This document shows, in pieces, positions 34,024 through 44,582 of a stretch of 44,582 nt of DNA. The notes below the pieces were generated by a model, which did not search any database, was not told the origin of the DNA, and saw nothing but the letters and a program-made list of their open reading frames with translations. Position 1 is the stretch's first letter. Each line of letters opens with the position of its first letter. The stretch spans positions 39,967-84,548 of the forward strand of contig NW_014578193.1 in assembly GCF_000485595.1 (NCBI RefSeq), in the 5' to 3' direction. Position numbers and translations under genes: made by a program. The stretch comes from Priapulus caudatus. Lineage: Eukaryota > Priapulida > Priapulimorpha > Priapulimorphida > Priapulidae.

Positions 34024-34704
34024 AAAGTCACAAGTGGGCTTACGCATCCAAATGTATTCGCGGTTTTGACGGATTCCTTAAACACCGTGAAAAAACCTAA
34101 ACCTGTTATTCGTATAACTGTTATTCGCAGCTAAATTTTGCTTCGCGGCGTAAGGGTGACCTTGAACACGCGCGCATGGCTTCATCGAGCGCCAGAAAGT
34201 GTTAATAACGATGTTCTATAGATGCGCGTGATTGCGCAGAATGTCCCGTGACAGCGATACATGTGTGTGCAGCTCGATCAGAGAGTTTCCTGCGCACGCA
34301 GTGCGCGCCATCGGCTCGAAATGCCGTCGCGAAATTCTAACTCGGCTCGCGTCGGGCGGTCATTCAGCGATGTTTCCCCGCTGGGGGCAATCTTCTACGG
34401 TGATAAACACGCCCACCGCCGTATTTACGCCGAGCGCCGATGTCATTACGTGGGAGCGATCCCGGAGATCCCTGATGCAATATTTTATGCGCGGTGAGAG
34501 GTCTTTCTCTACTGATAAGCAGAGTAGCTTGAATTGCTTCGCTGAAGCCAATAACACGGCTTTTCGAATATAGTCTAATAATTCCGACTGGTAGATTTCA
34601 ACTATTGCAATTAGATTTCGCTAATTACCATCTGTACAACTACGGTACTTCCGAGGGAAATATTGAATTAATCATTATCTGGCAGAGAAGGAGGCTGTTG
34701 CAAC
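34024..34704. other. Intergenic DNA
   Basis: No recognised gene. 34150-34570 is open in several frames on both strands (for example 34232-34573 on +), which suggests locally GC-rich sequence, not a defined gene. Confidence 0.4.
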
Positions 34705-34905
34705 ACACAGCCACACACACAGATGCGCGCACACACACATACACACACACACGCGCGCGCGCGCGCACGCACGCACGCACACACACACACGCACGCGCTC
34801 GCACGCACGCACGCACGCCACGCACGCACGCACGCGCCGCGCAACACACACACACGCACACACACACACCACACATATCTATCTATACTATCTATCAAAT
34901 CTTCC

Positions 34906-34979
<74 letters not shown>

Positions 34980-34985
34980 TCGTAG
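34705..34985. repeat. (CA)n/(CG)n then (TA)n microsatellites
   Basis: Alternating CA, CGCG and CACG from 34705 to 34872, then interrupted (TA)n from about 34906 to 34978. Confidence 0.93.
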
Positions 34986-35609
34986 TTTGTGTTGCGTTGT
35001 TGCGTAGTTAGCAATGATTGGTAGTAAATTCAAATATTATTGTGTGTGTATATAATAAACATTAAACGCTAACTACTTTATCTGGGCATAGAAGAAGGAT
35101 GCTTTTGCAATATATAAATTTAAATAAATAAATGGAATAAAATTAGAATAACAATAAAATTTATTAATAAATTATATATACATGACGCAGGCTCGAGTCA
35201 TTTCATATTAATTCAAGTGCATTGTGTATATGCACAAGCTTTCTAATTCTACTTCCAATTTAAAATTAATCGTTGGCGCGGTTCTGGCTTAACGAGATAA
35301 GCAATTTTCTACAGATGTCGCGAACAAGATACGCTACAGTCTTCAAAGATAACGACAAGAGAAAGATTATGCGCAAAATCGTTTTGCACGCAAGTAGGCA
35401 GCGGAGATTTTATGGAGAACTAATATAGTTTTCGCTTGATTCTGTTATATCTAGTACTTATCAAATTTTTGAGATTACGGCGTGCCTGTTTGTAGCCACA
35501 TATGTGCTATATCCCAACATAAAATTCTACTGTTTTGCATATGATTTCTACGGTTTTGTTGCCCATAGTAACCTGCTTTCCATATTAGATTAATTGCATG
35601 GCTTTGTCA
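34986..35609. other. Intergenic DNA, AT-rich
   Basis: No gene recognised in about 620 bases. Confidence 0.5.
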
Positions 35610-35703
35610 ACACACACACACACACACAACACACACACACACACACACACACACATCACACACACTTTACGCACAACACACACACACACACACACACACA
35701 CTT

Positions 35704-35745
<42 letters not shown>

Positions 35746-35761
35746 CCACACACACACGCCG

Positions 35762-35800
<39 letters not shown>

Positions 35801-35907
35801 ACACACACACTCACTCACTCACACTCACACTCACACTCACGCACACACACGCACGCACACACGCACACACAGACACACATACACACACTCACGCACGCAC
35901 ACACACA

Positions 35908-35968
<61 letters not shown>

Positions 35969-36000
35969 GCCCGCGCGCGCCGCGCGCGCGCGCGCGCACA
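35610..36000. repeat. ~390-bp (CA)n with (CG)n end
   Basis: CA repeats with short CTCA and CACG interruptions, ending in a CGCGCGC block at 35966-35998. Frames reading HTHTHT or VCVCVC are repeat translations. Confidence 0.96.
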
Positions 36001-36964
36001 TGATGTATCGCATTACCTGTTTTGTATGATTTTAATATACCCGGAAGATTTTTTCCATAACGTTGATTACGGTAAATGTTCTTCACGCGAGAAACATAAC
36101 CTGGGTTATGCGTCTACGCGAATGAAAATTCCGAGTGATGTGACTATGCGATGAAAAACACGCGTAGTTTGATACTACCTTATAAGATCTGTGTGAGATA
36201 TTTAGTGTTTAAAAAACAAGCAGGCAATAACCATTTACATAATTTGCGCAGCGCACACCTTTGCAAGTTCCCTGTTCTCCCCTAGCATTTTGTAATATCG
36301 TATTCATGGATGAATAAATCGGGTAACCAAGTGCGCCTTGATAGACACTAAAAACGAATGAAATCATTCAAGCATTAACACATATGTCACCCTCTTTAAA
36401 ACCGGCGCCACGCGACCTTTTTTTAAAAGAATTCTTATTGTTAAACTCTGACTAGAATGAATTATAGCCAGCAATTTCCACGTGTCTCGCGTCCGATGCT
36501 TAGATGATACGTAGGCCTACATCAGCGAGTTTTGCTATGTATATATACCGATGTTAATTCACAAGGTTCACGGCATTCATACACATCGACCTTTGGTAAT
36601 CATCCATGCAAGAAATAAAATATGCAACGATTAATTGGGTAAAACCTCGTACGAACATCCCATATAGCTATAATGGACGTGTTAGCCCGCGACGTCTTGG
36701 TTCCCTGTGTAACAGAACAGCATCTCTATCGATGTCTGGTAGTTTCCGAACAGAGGCACATGTAACACCTATCGGTATATATTGGTATTGATAGCTGCCG
36801 GATCCCCGACGGTGAAGCTTAATATCTATTATAGGTAGCTGTTGCTACAATCATGGCAGCACCTGTTATTTTCCGGTATGTATCTGTGTAAATGGATACA
36901 CACGACGTTACCGGCATGCTAGCATTACACCGGTAATATAGAGAGTTCTATATCTGTTATAACA

Positions 36965-36989
36965 CCGGTAATAACAGCAGTATTACCGG
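36965..36989. repeat. Short hairpin CCGGTAATA-loop-TATTACCGG
   Basis: 9-bp perfect stem with a 7-base loop (ACAGCAG), inside a cluster of CCGGTAATA-like words. Confidence 0.6.
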
Positions 36990-37497
36990 CATCATATCTG
37001 TTAGTATGAATTCTAGCTGTTAGAGTGTCCATGGTAGGTTTTCGTGTTTCGTATTTTGTTCCCGGTTTGCCCGTGTAGACCGACATCATGCGAGCGACAC
37101 ATCTGAAGTCGCGCCGACGTTCTGCAGACCCAGGTCGGCGATGGATTTCAATAATTCCGTAAGTGCTCTGCTTATGCACACGTCGCCGTAAGCCGCGGCG
37201 CGCACCGACATATGCGACAGCGCTCGTAATGACATTATAGATCGACACCCGATTGCTTGGCGTGCGTGCCCGGAAGCGAATGTAAGCATGCACTACGTCG
37301 CAGCCCGCACGTCATTTCGCGTCTCATTTTCAGCAATTATGCATACATACATATACGCGACACGTGTCCTGCTACGTAAAGCATAGCAACGGACGCGTTT
37401 ATTGCAACTTGATGTTTACGCATTCGGCAGACGACGAGTCTCAAGGCGGAATCAGCGCACATGCGCACTGCGTAGTCTCTCTTTACACAACTTCGGT

Positions 37498-37531
37498 GGC
37501 GCGTCTGCGCGCGTCTGCGCGCGTCTGCGCA
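37498..37531. repeat. 10-bp tandem repeat GCGCGTCTGC x3
   Basis: Three perfect head-to-tail units. Confidence 0.85.
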
Positions 37532-37679
37532 TGAATATGTAATGGTCCTTGGCGCTGTGTAACCTTTCAATGCGTCACTTACACGAGTTAGTATGCGGAG
37601 ACATGACGCACCGAGCATCACTTTGGCGCATGTATCACTAGTCTATATTCCCTCGGTTAAGCTGATTAGGCGGTTCCAT

Positions 37680-38095
37680 ACTCATTCGAAACTGCATATC
37701 TTCTCCAGTCCGTATATCGCCCATACGTACTCCATACAACCTCTTTACGTCCTTATGTTTTCCACACTCCCTACATCCTCTATGCATCCCCACATTCTCC
37801 GTACATCCATACATCCTGCATACATACTCCATTCCATACATTTCTACATCATCAACAATCTCTACATTCTACATACATACTCCATACATCCCTATATCCT
37901 CTATACAGCCTCCATACATTCCTATATCTTTTGTTCATTCTCCATATATCCCTACTCCCTGTATCCCTATATACCCTACATCTTCAATACATCCCTCCCC
38001 CCATACATCCTCCATACATCCCCTCATACATCCTCCATGCATCCCTCTTCCTACATCCTCAATAAATACATGCTCCCTACATACACCATACTCCC
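37680..38095. repeat. Degenerate CATACATCC-type minisatellite
   Basis: About 415 bases of TCCATACATCC / TCTACATCCC words with much drift, C and T on one strand with almost no G. Confidence 0.85.
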
Positions 38096-40740
38096 CCACG
38101 CCTGATGATTACGCGTTTCGTCATTCGGAAATAGTTCATAATCCGTTCGTAAAATCTGCGCCGTTACAAAAAAACACACGATTGATCCGCAATCGTTATA
38201 ATAATAATGCGCGGCGCATTATAAATGGCTTTAGCGTTCCCGGGGGGCTCTCTCCGCCCGCTCACCGTAGCTATGACGCCATGATCTGCGCGCAGGCGAT
38301 CTAATAATCCCTTCGACAGGATGCACGTATGTACGTGCATATCGCGGTGACTGTGTTTGCGCGACGGTTGAGAGATTATTGGCGAAAAATAGGTTTCCCT
38401 CTAAATCTATTGCTCGTTAAACAACCGGGCGGGCCGGGCCGCATATGCGACTCGTCAAAAACGTTAAAAAGCATCGCGGCAGCGTCATCATGTCAAAAAC
38501 ACGCGCGAAACCGGCAATCTACGGAATTATTAGATTGAACATATACGATACCATATTACACACATACATGCATGGACACCACAGCAGTGTTAGCCGCGAT
38601 GTTTGTCTACGGAATAATGCAGTGTTTCCGCACGAATCGGCCGATCAGCCTAGCCTCGCATAGATAATATAACCTAATACAGCGATAGGTATATGCCTAA
38701 ACTTACGCTTCCTCGTGCGACGTTCCTTTGTCAACGCGTTGCGATTTCTTCTAGCAGCGTTCTTAAAAGTCACCTTTCCTTAAAAGTGCAGCGCGATTTA
38801 CAGTCACGCCAACTCGCCGGCTTTTTCCCCAGACAGGTTTTCCTCGAAGGACCATCGAACATCGCGCTTTCCTCCACATGCATACATCAACCGCCAGAAG
38901 GCATTTGTTAACCTCGTGCGTATACACAATAATCGGCAATTCGTGGCGCTCACGCCGCGCAAACAAACGTGCAGAACATTCCGCCGTGTGCAGCGGTTCC
39001 ACGCTGCTAGAGTGCGCTCGATCTCACAGCTCTCCCCGCCGCAGCTCTCCGTCGGCTGCTCGTCGCGTGACGTAGGCACACGTCACACTGACGGCAGCCA
39101 ATCAGCGCGACGAGAAGAGCTTATGGCCGATAGGGTTACTGATGGTCGCATGGATTTTTTAATTTACCAATTACTCGTTGCATTAGCAAAATTTAGTCGG
39201 CGTTCTGTGCAAATAAACAAACCCACTTGATCGCAGTTCCAGCCAGCATCCCAAATGCTACTTATCCGTTGAAAAGGGCGGAGTGAGCGAATTACTCGTT
39301 TTAACGTGAAGAATGAGAATTTAATGTGTCGCGTCAAGCGTCATTTCCGTGAACGTGCGTAGGTCCTAGTGATGAAGACTAGTGGATCCGACGCCGCCAG
39401 GTGGCACTGCCGGCTCGAGGTGCAGGTAATGTGTATAGCGCCTAGTTCTTCCCACTGTCTGGCTGGATTCAGTCCAATCACCCTATGGCCTGCCCAGATT
39501 CCCTCTACTTTTTCTAGCCAGACTATTTGTTTATAAAAGACAACATTAGAATATATATTTTATATTCTCTCTCTCTATATATATATATATAGAATATACA
39601 GAATACATCGAAAATAATTCTATATATAGAATACATAGAATATAGCACTATATAGATTGAATCTCTTCTATCCAAGAGCGTGCCAAACGCATTTTGCCTG
39701 GTGGGAGGGGGGCAAAGCCCCGTGTGTGTTGTCTTCAAGGAAGATAACCGCCATTGACCATGTAATGTATCTACATTTCTGACACCAGGGGTGGGGTTGG
39801 GGGGGAACTGCCTCCTTGCCCCACCCCCGCTAGCTACGGCCCTTCTATCTAGCCGCTTCGACTTGATGCGATGTGTTATTGAGTTATCTTGGCGTGCTGC
39901 TGGGAAGAATCGTACCACGTATATTGGCGTCATCTAGCAGTCTGACATTGGTACAAATATCGCAGTGTTGGCGAGCGGTTACCTACCCGTACGCAACGCA
40001 GAAAGCTAGGAATCACTTCACTATATAGCGCCATCTATCTCGCGAAATGAAGAGGAAATGCCAATATTTTTTTCAGGAAAACGACGATAGTAATTATAAT
40101 ATAGTGAGCGCATGTCATTATCACACTAGGCTGTCAGCCCCGTTGCTTGTGAAATAATGCTCTGCGACATCTTCCTGCACCGTCGACACACACCTATAGA
40201 CATGCGCGTAGTATATAACAACGTGATACAGCGCTGTGCATGTGCGACTAAATACAGCCTCCAAGATCTCCACCCGGGCAACCCCCCGGGCATTCTCGAT
40301 CGGCTGCTGATTACGGCAACTCGTCCTATTTAAATTAGCGCATGCATTCACACGGCAAAGTGGTGCGACTATTCGCGCATCTGCAGCTGGGTGCGCGTGA
40401 AGCCGGTGTGCGCATGATGCCGCGTGCGCACATGCACCCGCGGGCCGCAGCGCGGTTCAACCGACGAAATCAAATCAGGCCTGTTTGTCACCAGTCCAGA
40501 TTGTAGTGATTAGCCGACAGCGTTCTTAAATTGACCTCGCCTAATCGGGCAAATAAAGCCTTTACTTCTGATTGACCAGCTATCCCCGGTCGACACACCC
40601 TCGCCTATAGTGAGATGATGCGTGTATGTGCAGGCGGACACGGCAGAGGCTACCGCACGCTAAGCATGTAGATGCTGATATCTAATGATTTACTGGCGGG
40701 TATACGAGCTACGAGCAGTGTAAACATATTCGCAAACATA
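38096..40740. other. Intergenic DNA
   Basis: 2.6 kb without a recognised gene or RNA. Contains an AT/CT patch (39550-39650), a G-rich patch (39788-39806) and an AGCGCCATCT word at 40027-40036. Confidence 0.45.
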
Positions 40741-40747
40741 TTCCCAC

Positions 40748-40757
40748 ATATATATAT

Positions 40758-40800
<43 letters not shown>

Positions 40801-40807
40801 TATTTAT
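40748..40807. repeat. (TTTA)n microsatellite
   Basis: About 14 TTTA units. Confidence 0.96.
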
Positions 40808-41022
40808 ATAATTCATTAAATTTTTATGACAGAATTTTTTGTTGCATTAATACCTAGAGGGCTCGTTCCCACCAGTCACGTTTAAAATCATTGCGCTCCT
40901 AAGCGTGTTACATCGAGGAAGACGCCTTTCGCGTATGTCCAGCATCTCCAAAATGTAAGGGTATTTTGTTGAAATTATACGTTTAAAATAGAGAGTAAAT
41001 ATATATTTTTCGCAGTAGCTTG

Positions 41023-41150
41023 CAAACTCCACGACAGATGGCGCTCTCGCTCTGGCTCAATTCTACCTGAATCCATATCCCTATCCCTATCCATATCATG
41101 AATTCTAGTATATCCTGAGTGTGCGAAGGAGGGCACTGCATGCAGTTTGA
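41023..41150 (+). repeat. AGATGGCGC dispersed repeat, copy 3
   Basis: CAAACTCCACGACAGATGGC then GCTCTCGCTC and TATCCTGAGTGTGCGAAGG match 14965-15060 and 27547-27640. It has about 47 extra bases after CTCAAT, including ATCCATATCCCTATCCCTAT. It shows the element is not confined to the composite array. Confidence 0.85.
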
Positions 41151-41263
41151 GTAGCTTGACGTGCAAAATAAACCCTACTGCCTCTCGTTACAAATCACAG
41201 CGTGCTCTGGCGGATGTAACCCTATTGAAATTTAGTCAACCAATAGATGGCGATATGTGTTAT

Positions 41264-41304
41264 CAGGAGTAGATAATAGGAATAGACGCTATTATCTACT
41301 CCTG
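41264..41304. mobile_element. CAGGAG hairpin MITE, copy 7 (41 bp)
   Basis: Arms CAGGAGTAGATAATAG and CTATTATCTACTCCTG with a 9-base loop. Exact 7-bp direct repeats GTGTTAT at 41257-41263 and 41305-41311. Confidence 0.9.
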
Positions 41305-41311
41305 GTGTTAT

Positions 41312-42920
41312 GTAACGGTATGTCGTGCCATTATCAAATGACTGAAATCGTATTTTGTTGTATTAAGATGTGCAATCTAAAGAGCACATACACATTACTC
41401 ACTCATAATCATAATGTGCATAGCCCTATCATATTTCCTCGAATCCTCGTAACATCGCGGGAGACACCTGTTCGTGTGTATCTCGAAAAGGATGTGAAAT
41501 TTTTATTGAAATTTTACAACTACATATTCGGCATCGTGACATGGAAAAAATCCCGCTGCCTCTTTGTTCCACGTAAATATTCCTATTGAAATAATAGTCA
41601 CGCTTCTCAAGGAAGTGTTTGTTTAGATAACCTCGAGATTTGCGATCTCCTAAAAACTGTAATTCTACCCGCCGCATTATCGTTTTATTGCATGGCGACA
41701 GTAGCGGCTAGAGTAGAGCAGACAGCGGCGACTGATGGGTGCCTTCCTTATGGTGGGTGCCTTACGCAGCGTTGAGGAGAGTACTGAGAGGAGGCGGGGC
41801 GCATCGCTGGCGAGCACCGCGCCCTCTGCCAGCTGCTAGCGAACAGGCGCATGCAAAGTCTACAGGAGTGAAGCGAGAACGATTGAAGATAGAGTGAAGA
41901 AGAAGAGTTCTCTCTTCACTTCTATGGCCAAGACAATCTCACAACAGAGATGAAAATTGCTCTCTTGTTTGTTGTGTCGGCGCAATTAAAAGCCGATAGT
42001 CACATGATTTCTGTGGTAATAATGGCGCCAAGACGGCCTAGCTGCTGTGGCGGGCGGAGGTCGTTGGCGCATCAGGCCCGTGTCATAAGATTAGAGTCAG
42101 ATATAGCTAACATTAGTTGCCGCCGTGCGCACTTAAACAGGGGAGAAGCCATACGCTAGTGATACGGGTGGCTACAAAAGCTCTTAGATAGTTACTCCCT
42201 CGCGACACATACACACTCACACGAAGGAGAATCGCAATAAACTATAGATTCGCAGCATTCATAAGTGAAGCACTGATTAGCGGGATGGTTACTTGGGAAT
42301 AGCAGAAGTATACTGTGTATACACACGCCCCCCCCCCCCTGCGCGTGCGCTCATGGAGATTTACACAATAAATATAATTTTATAAATTTCTAAATGCTTC
42401 TGCCCGTCATTTATAGGCAATAGTTTCTTCATCTGTGCGCTTATGAATCTATAAAATTAATTGCAACTGCTTACGCCTATCACGCATTTCTCCCTGCAGA
42501 TGGCGGCGCGATTTTATGTTGAAAGACAAATCTATATATAGATATATAATGCCATAGGTATTATATGATATCTATGTCCAAAAACCTCACACTGGGTGAC
42601 CACCCGAGAGTGATTCTCTACTGCTCATGCAGACAATGATATCATATAGCACAAAACCACACAGCAATTGCGACTATCTACGATCGTGCATAAATAGCCA
42701 ATAGTTCACACTCTCCCACTCTCTCTCTCTCGCGCTCTCACTCTCTCTCTCATTCGCGCTCTCTCTCTCCCTCCCCCGCTATACTATCTACATTGGTTTT
42801 GAAAGCTGTGCGTTGAACTGTTGCAATTTGCAGTCGTACTACTCTGTTTTTGCAGTATAGGTTAATTTCCAGTTTGTCACATTATTTTGTACTGATTATT
42901 AATTGAGGTGAGCGGTAACA
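41312..42920. other. Intergenic DNA
   Basis: No gene recognised. 41690-41950 is GC-rich with GAAGA-type purine stretches. 42327-42339 is a poly-C run and 42715-42772 a CT-rich tract. Confidence 0.45.
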
Positions 42921-42926
42921 CACTAA

Positions 42927-42984
42927 TATATATATATATATATATATATATCAGGAGTAGATAATATAGTATATATATCAATAT
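42927..42984. mobile_element. CAGGAG hairpin MITE, copy 8 (single arm)
   Basis: After a TA run the arm CAGGAGTAGATAATATAG begins at 42952, but no matching right arm follows. A truncated or rearranged copy. Confidence 0.6.
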
Positions 42985-43157
42985 CGGTTGAACATCATTA
43001 TAATTATATATTTTTGGATCTTCCTGAATGATGGGTCGTCTCAACCGCCCATCACATTCAGAAATCCTCACAAAGTGTATAGTGTCATATAGATCCGTGT
43101 TATATATCCTGATGTTTCGGAGTAACTAACTCCTTCTATGTATGGTCTTATTCCCTT

Positions 43158-43202
43158 CTTATAAGGAATATAATATATATATATATTATATATTCCTTAT
43201 AC
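43158..43202. repeat. AT-rich palindrome ATAAGGAATATA...TATATTCCTTAT
   Basis: Arms of about 12-16 bases around (AT)n. The ends do not match the CAGGAG family and no separate direct flanking repeat can be told from the palindrome itself. Confidence 0.7.
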
Positions 43203-44582
43203 GGTCTGCCTCGAAAATACAGCGTGCGATATGCGACATCGCTGTTTGCTATCCCATGCGATGATGTTCAGTAGTACTTGCTATAATGTTATGCGCACTT
43301 ATTGTAATCATTACGTATTTAAATCGAGCCGTTCGTGAGCCGTGCATGCATCGGACAACTGATGGAGCCGCAGGCGTCCGTGCTTTGATAATCTAATATT
43401 ACCATCGGAATTAGCTTTATTGCAAGCAACACAAAATATCGTAAGCGTACTGTGATTAACGAAAAGTTTGTTTTCGATTTGTCGCAGCCGCAAGTATTAT
43501 TATCGCATTCTATCTGTATTATGAAGATAAACTCGAACACATCGCGCCGCTGACGATAATATCGCGCAACGTCCGTGTCTTATCGAATACGCGGTTATTT
43601 CTTGAAGTTTCGGAATCACTAGACGAGATATATCCGATCAAGCGCATATAAAGCGTAACGGTGATGGGTTTATATACTCTTGATTCGATATATCAGTGTA
43701 CGAATTACTTGAACGACCTGCGCTTACAGTGAAGAATGTGTAGTGTATTATGAATTCTTACAGTGTGCACTGTAGAATGTATCTGATTATCCAAGATTTA
43801 TTTAAATCGTATTTAAAGGCACACGCACACGCACGCAAGCATGGGCGCATGCACTCACAATTTCAAAATAATTCCAACACTTTGACATCTTTCTCTCTCT
43901 CTCTCTCTCGCTCTCTCCCTCTACACACACACGCGCACGCACATACGCACACGCACACGCACACGCACACATATCTAGATGTAGAAGTGCTGGAATTATT
44001 TCGAAATACTGAATACATATACTGTGAGTTTAAAATAGTATTAAATAAATATTATTTAACATATACTGTAGTATACATAAGTTTAAAAAATTACATTCCG
44101 GTTTGGACAATTATAACTATCAACATAGGGAATTATAAACAAATATACCCGCATGCATCAGATTGCGCTTGAAATTCATAAAAATGTTTAATCAGCATCT
44201 ACGCGCTAGCCACCAGCATTAGCTCTACTTACTCAAATATAGCAAGGCACTGGAGCTAATCAATCGACTGTTCTGTCAAACGTTTTACAGCTATGGCTTG
44301 GTACGGCAGTGGTACATACAACACGTACAGCTATACCTGCCCGTTTGCGCCCGTGTGCCTGCAAATGTTTCTTACTCAAGAACAAGCCGAATTCGTCGTC
44401 GTATTTTCAGAAAAGTTGGCACACACGCACACGCACACACATACACGCACACACACCCACGCAGGCGCGCACACACGCACGCACATATCTTAAATGTCTG
44501 AAGTTCAACACAAACTATAAATTTCTTTCAGAATGTTGACTAAACAGCATTCCCCAGGTTAAAAGAAGACCAACTGTCCTAA
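43203..44582. other. Right end of window, non-coding
   Basis: No gene recognised. (CT)n and CACG-rich tracts at 43892-43972; CACACG-rich tract at 44420-44487. A frame starting MAWYGSGTYNTYSYTCPF at 44293 runs into the repeat and has no recognised domain. Confidence 0.45.

Larger units (their letters stand above)
36001..37679. other. Intergenic DNA with small palindromes
   Basis: No gene recognised. 36905-36995 repeats ACACCGGTAATA and TTACCGGCAT in both orientations. Two overlapping open frames on the - strand at 36925-37293 have no recognised domain. Confidence 0.45.

Noticed and set aside
34232-34573. Overlapping frames on both strands
   Set aside because: Three mutually exclusive frames are open, none with a recognised domain or splice context.
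35594-36154. His/Thr-rich 186-codon frame
   Set aside because: Translation of the (CA)n tract.
36925-37293. Two overlapping - strand frames (one ending ALTELLKSIADLGLQNVGATS)
   Set aside because: Somewhat protein-like, but two frames are open at once, one has an in-frame TAG just upstream of its ATG, and no family is recognised.
41855-41880. CAGGAGTGAAG as another hairpin-MITE end
   Set aside because: It diverges after nine bases, has no partner arm and no flanking duplication.
43158-43202. AT-rich palindrome as a member of the CAGGAG family
   Set aside because: Different termini, and the apparent TTATA flanks are part of the palindrome itself.

Overview
The window is nuclear DNA from an animal, most likely an aquatic protostome invertebrate. 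The reasons are intron-containing genes with GT-AG introns, a GH18 chitinase ending in a peritrophin-type chitin-binding domain, an octopamine-type (alpha-adrenergic-like) receptor, a LINE remnant, and very dense microsatellites and DNA transposons. Phylum cannot be fixed from the sequence alone.

Layout. 1-2.8 kb: the last five coding exons, stop codon and poly(A) signal of a chitinase on the + strand; its catalytic DxxDxDxE exon lies left of the window. 4.13-4.39 kb: the C-terminal tail of a non-LTR retrotransposon polyprotein. 5.18-6.82 kb: a single-exon class A GPCR on the - strand, tail to tail with the chitinase. 6.8-11 kb: gene-poor sequence with two tiny hairpin transposons and a long CATC/CCGT microsatellite. 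11-28 kb: a composite array of large repeat blocks (here called A, B, M, N, P, C), most present twice. It includes a ~22-bp C-rich minisatellite, a ~60-bp GTGCACGTAC minisatellite, long (TG)n tracts at the block junctions and two N gaps. Copies differ mostly by 1-bp indels, so this part looks like unpolished long-read sequence and its reading frames are unreliable. 28-44.6 kb: mostly non-coding DNA with microsatellites, a 1.33-kb element with 342-bp terminal inverted repeats, further hairpin elements and a dispersed AGATGGCGC-bearing repeat.

The two confident genes are unrelated in function (extracellular chitin hydrolysis; amine signalling at the plasma membrane), and nothing suggests co-regulation.

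The most interesting signal is a family of very small (36-106 bp) palindromic elements with termini CAGGAGT...ACTCCTG. Five of the eight recognised copies sit between 7-bp direct repeats that match exactly or with one mismatch; a sixth, which duplicates one of these five, has them with one extra base. The target sites fit RTNNTAN, and the two arms of each copy change together. This looks like a miniature inverted-repeat transposon family in which some members are reduced to almost nothing but a hairpin.
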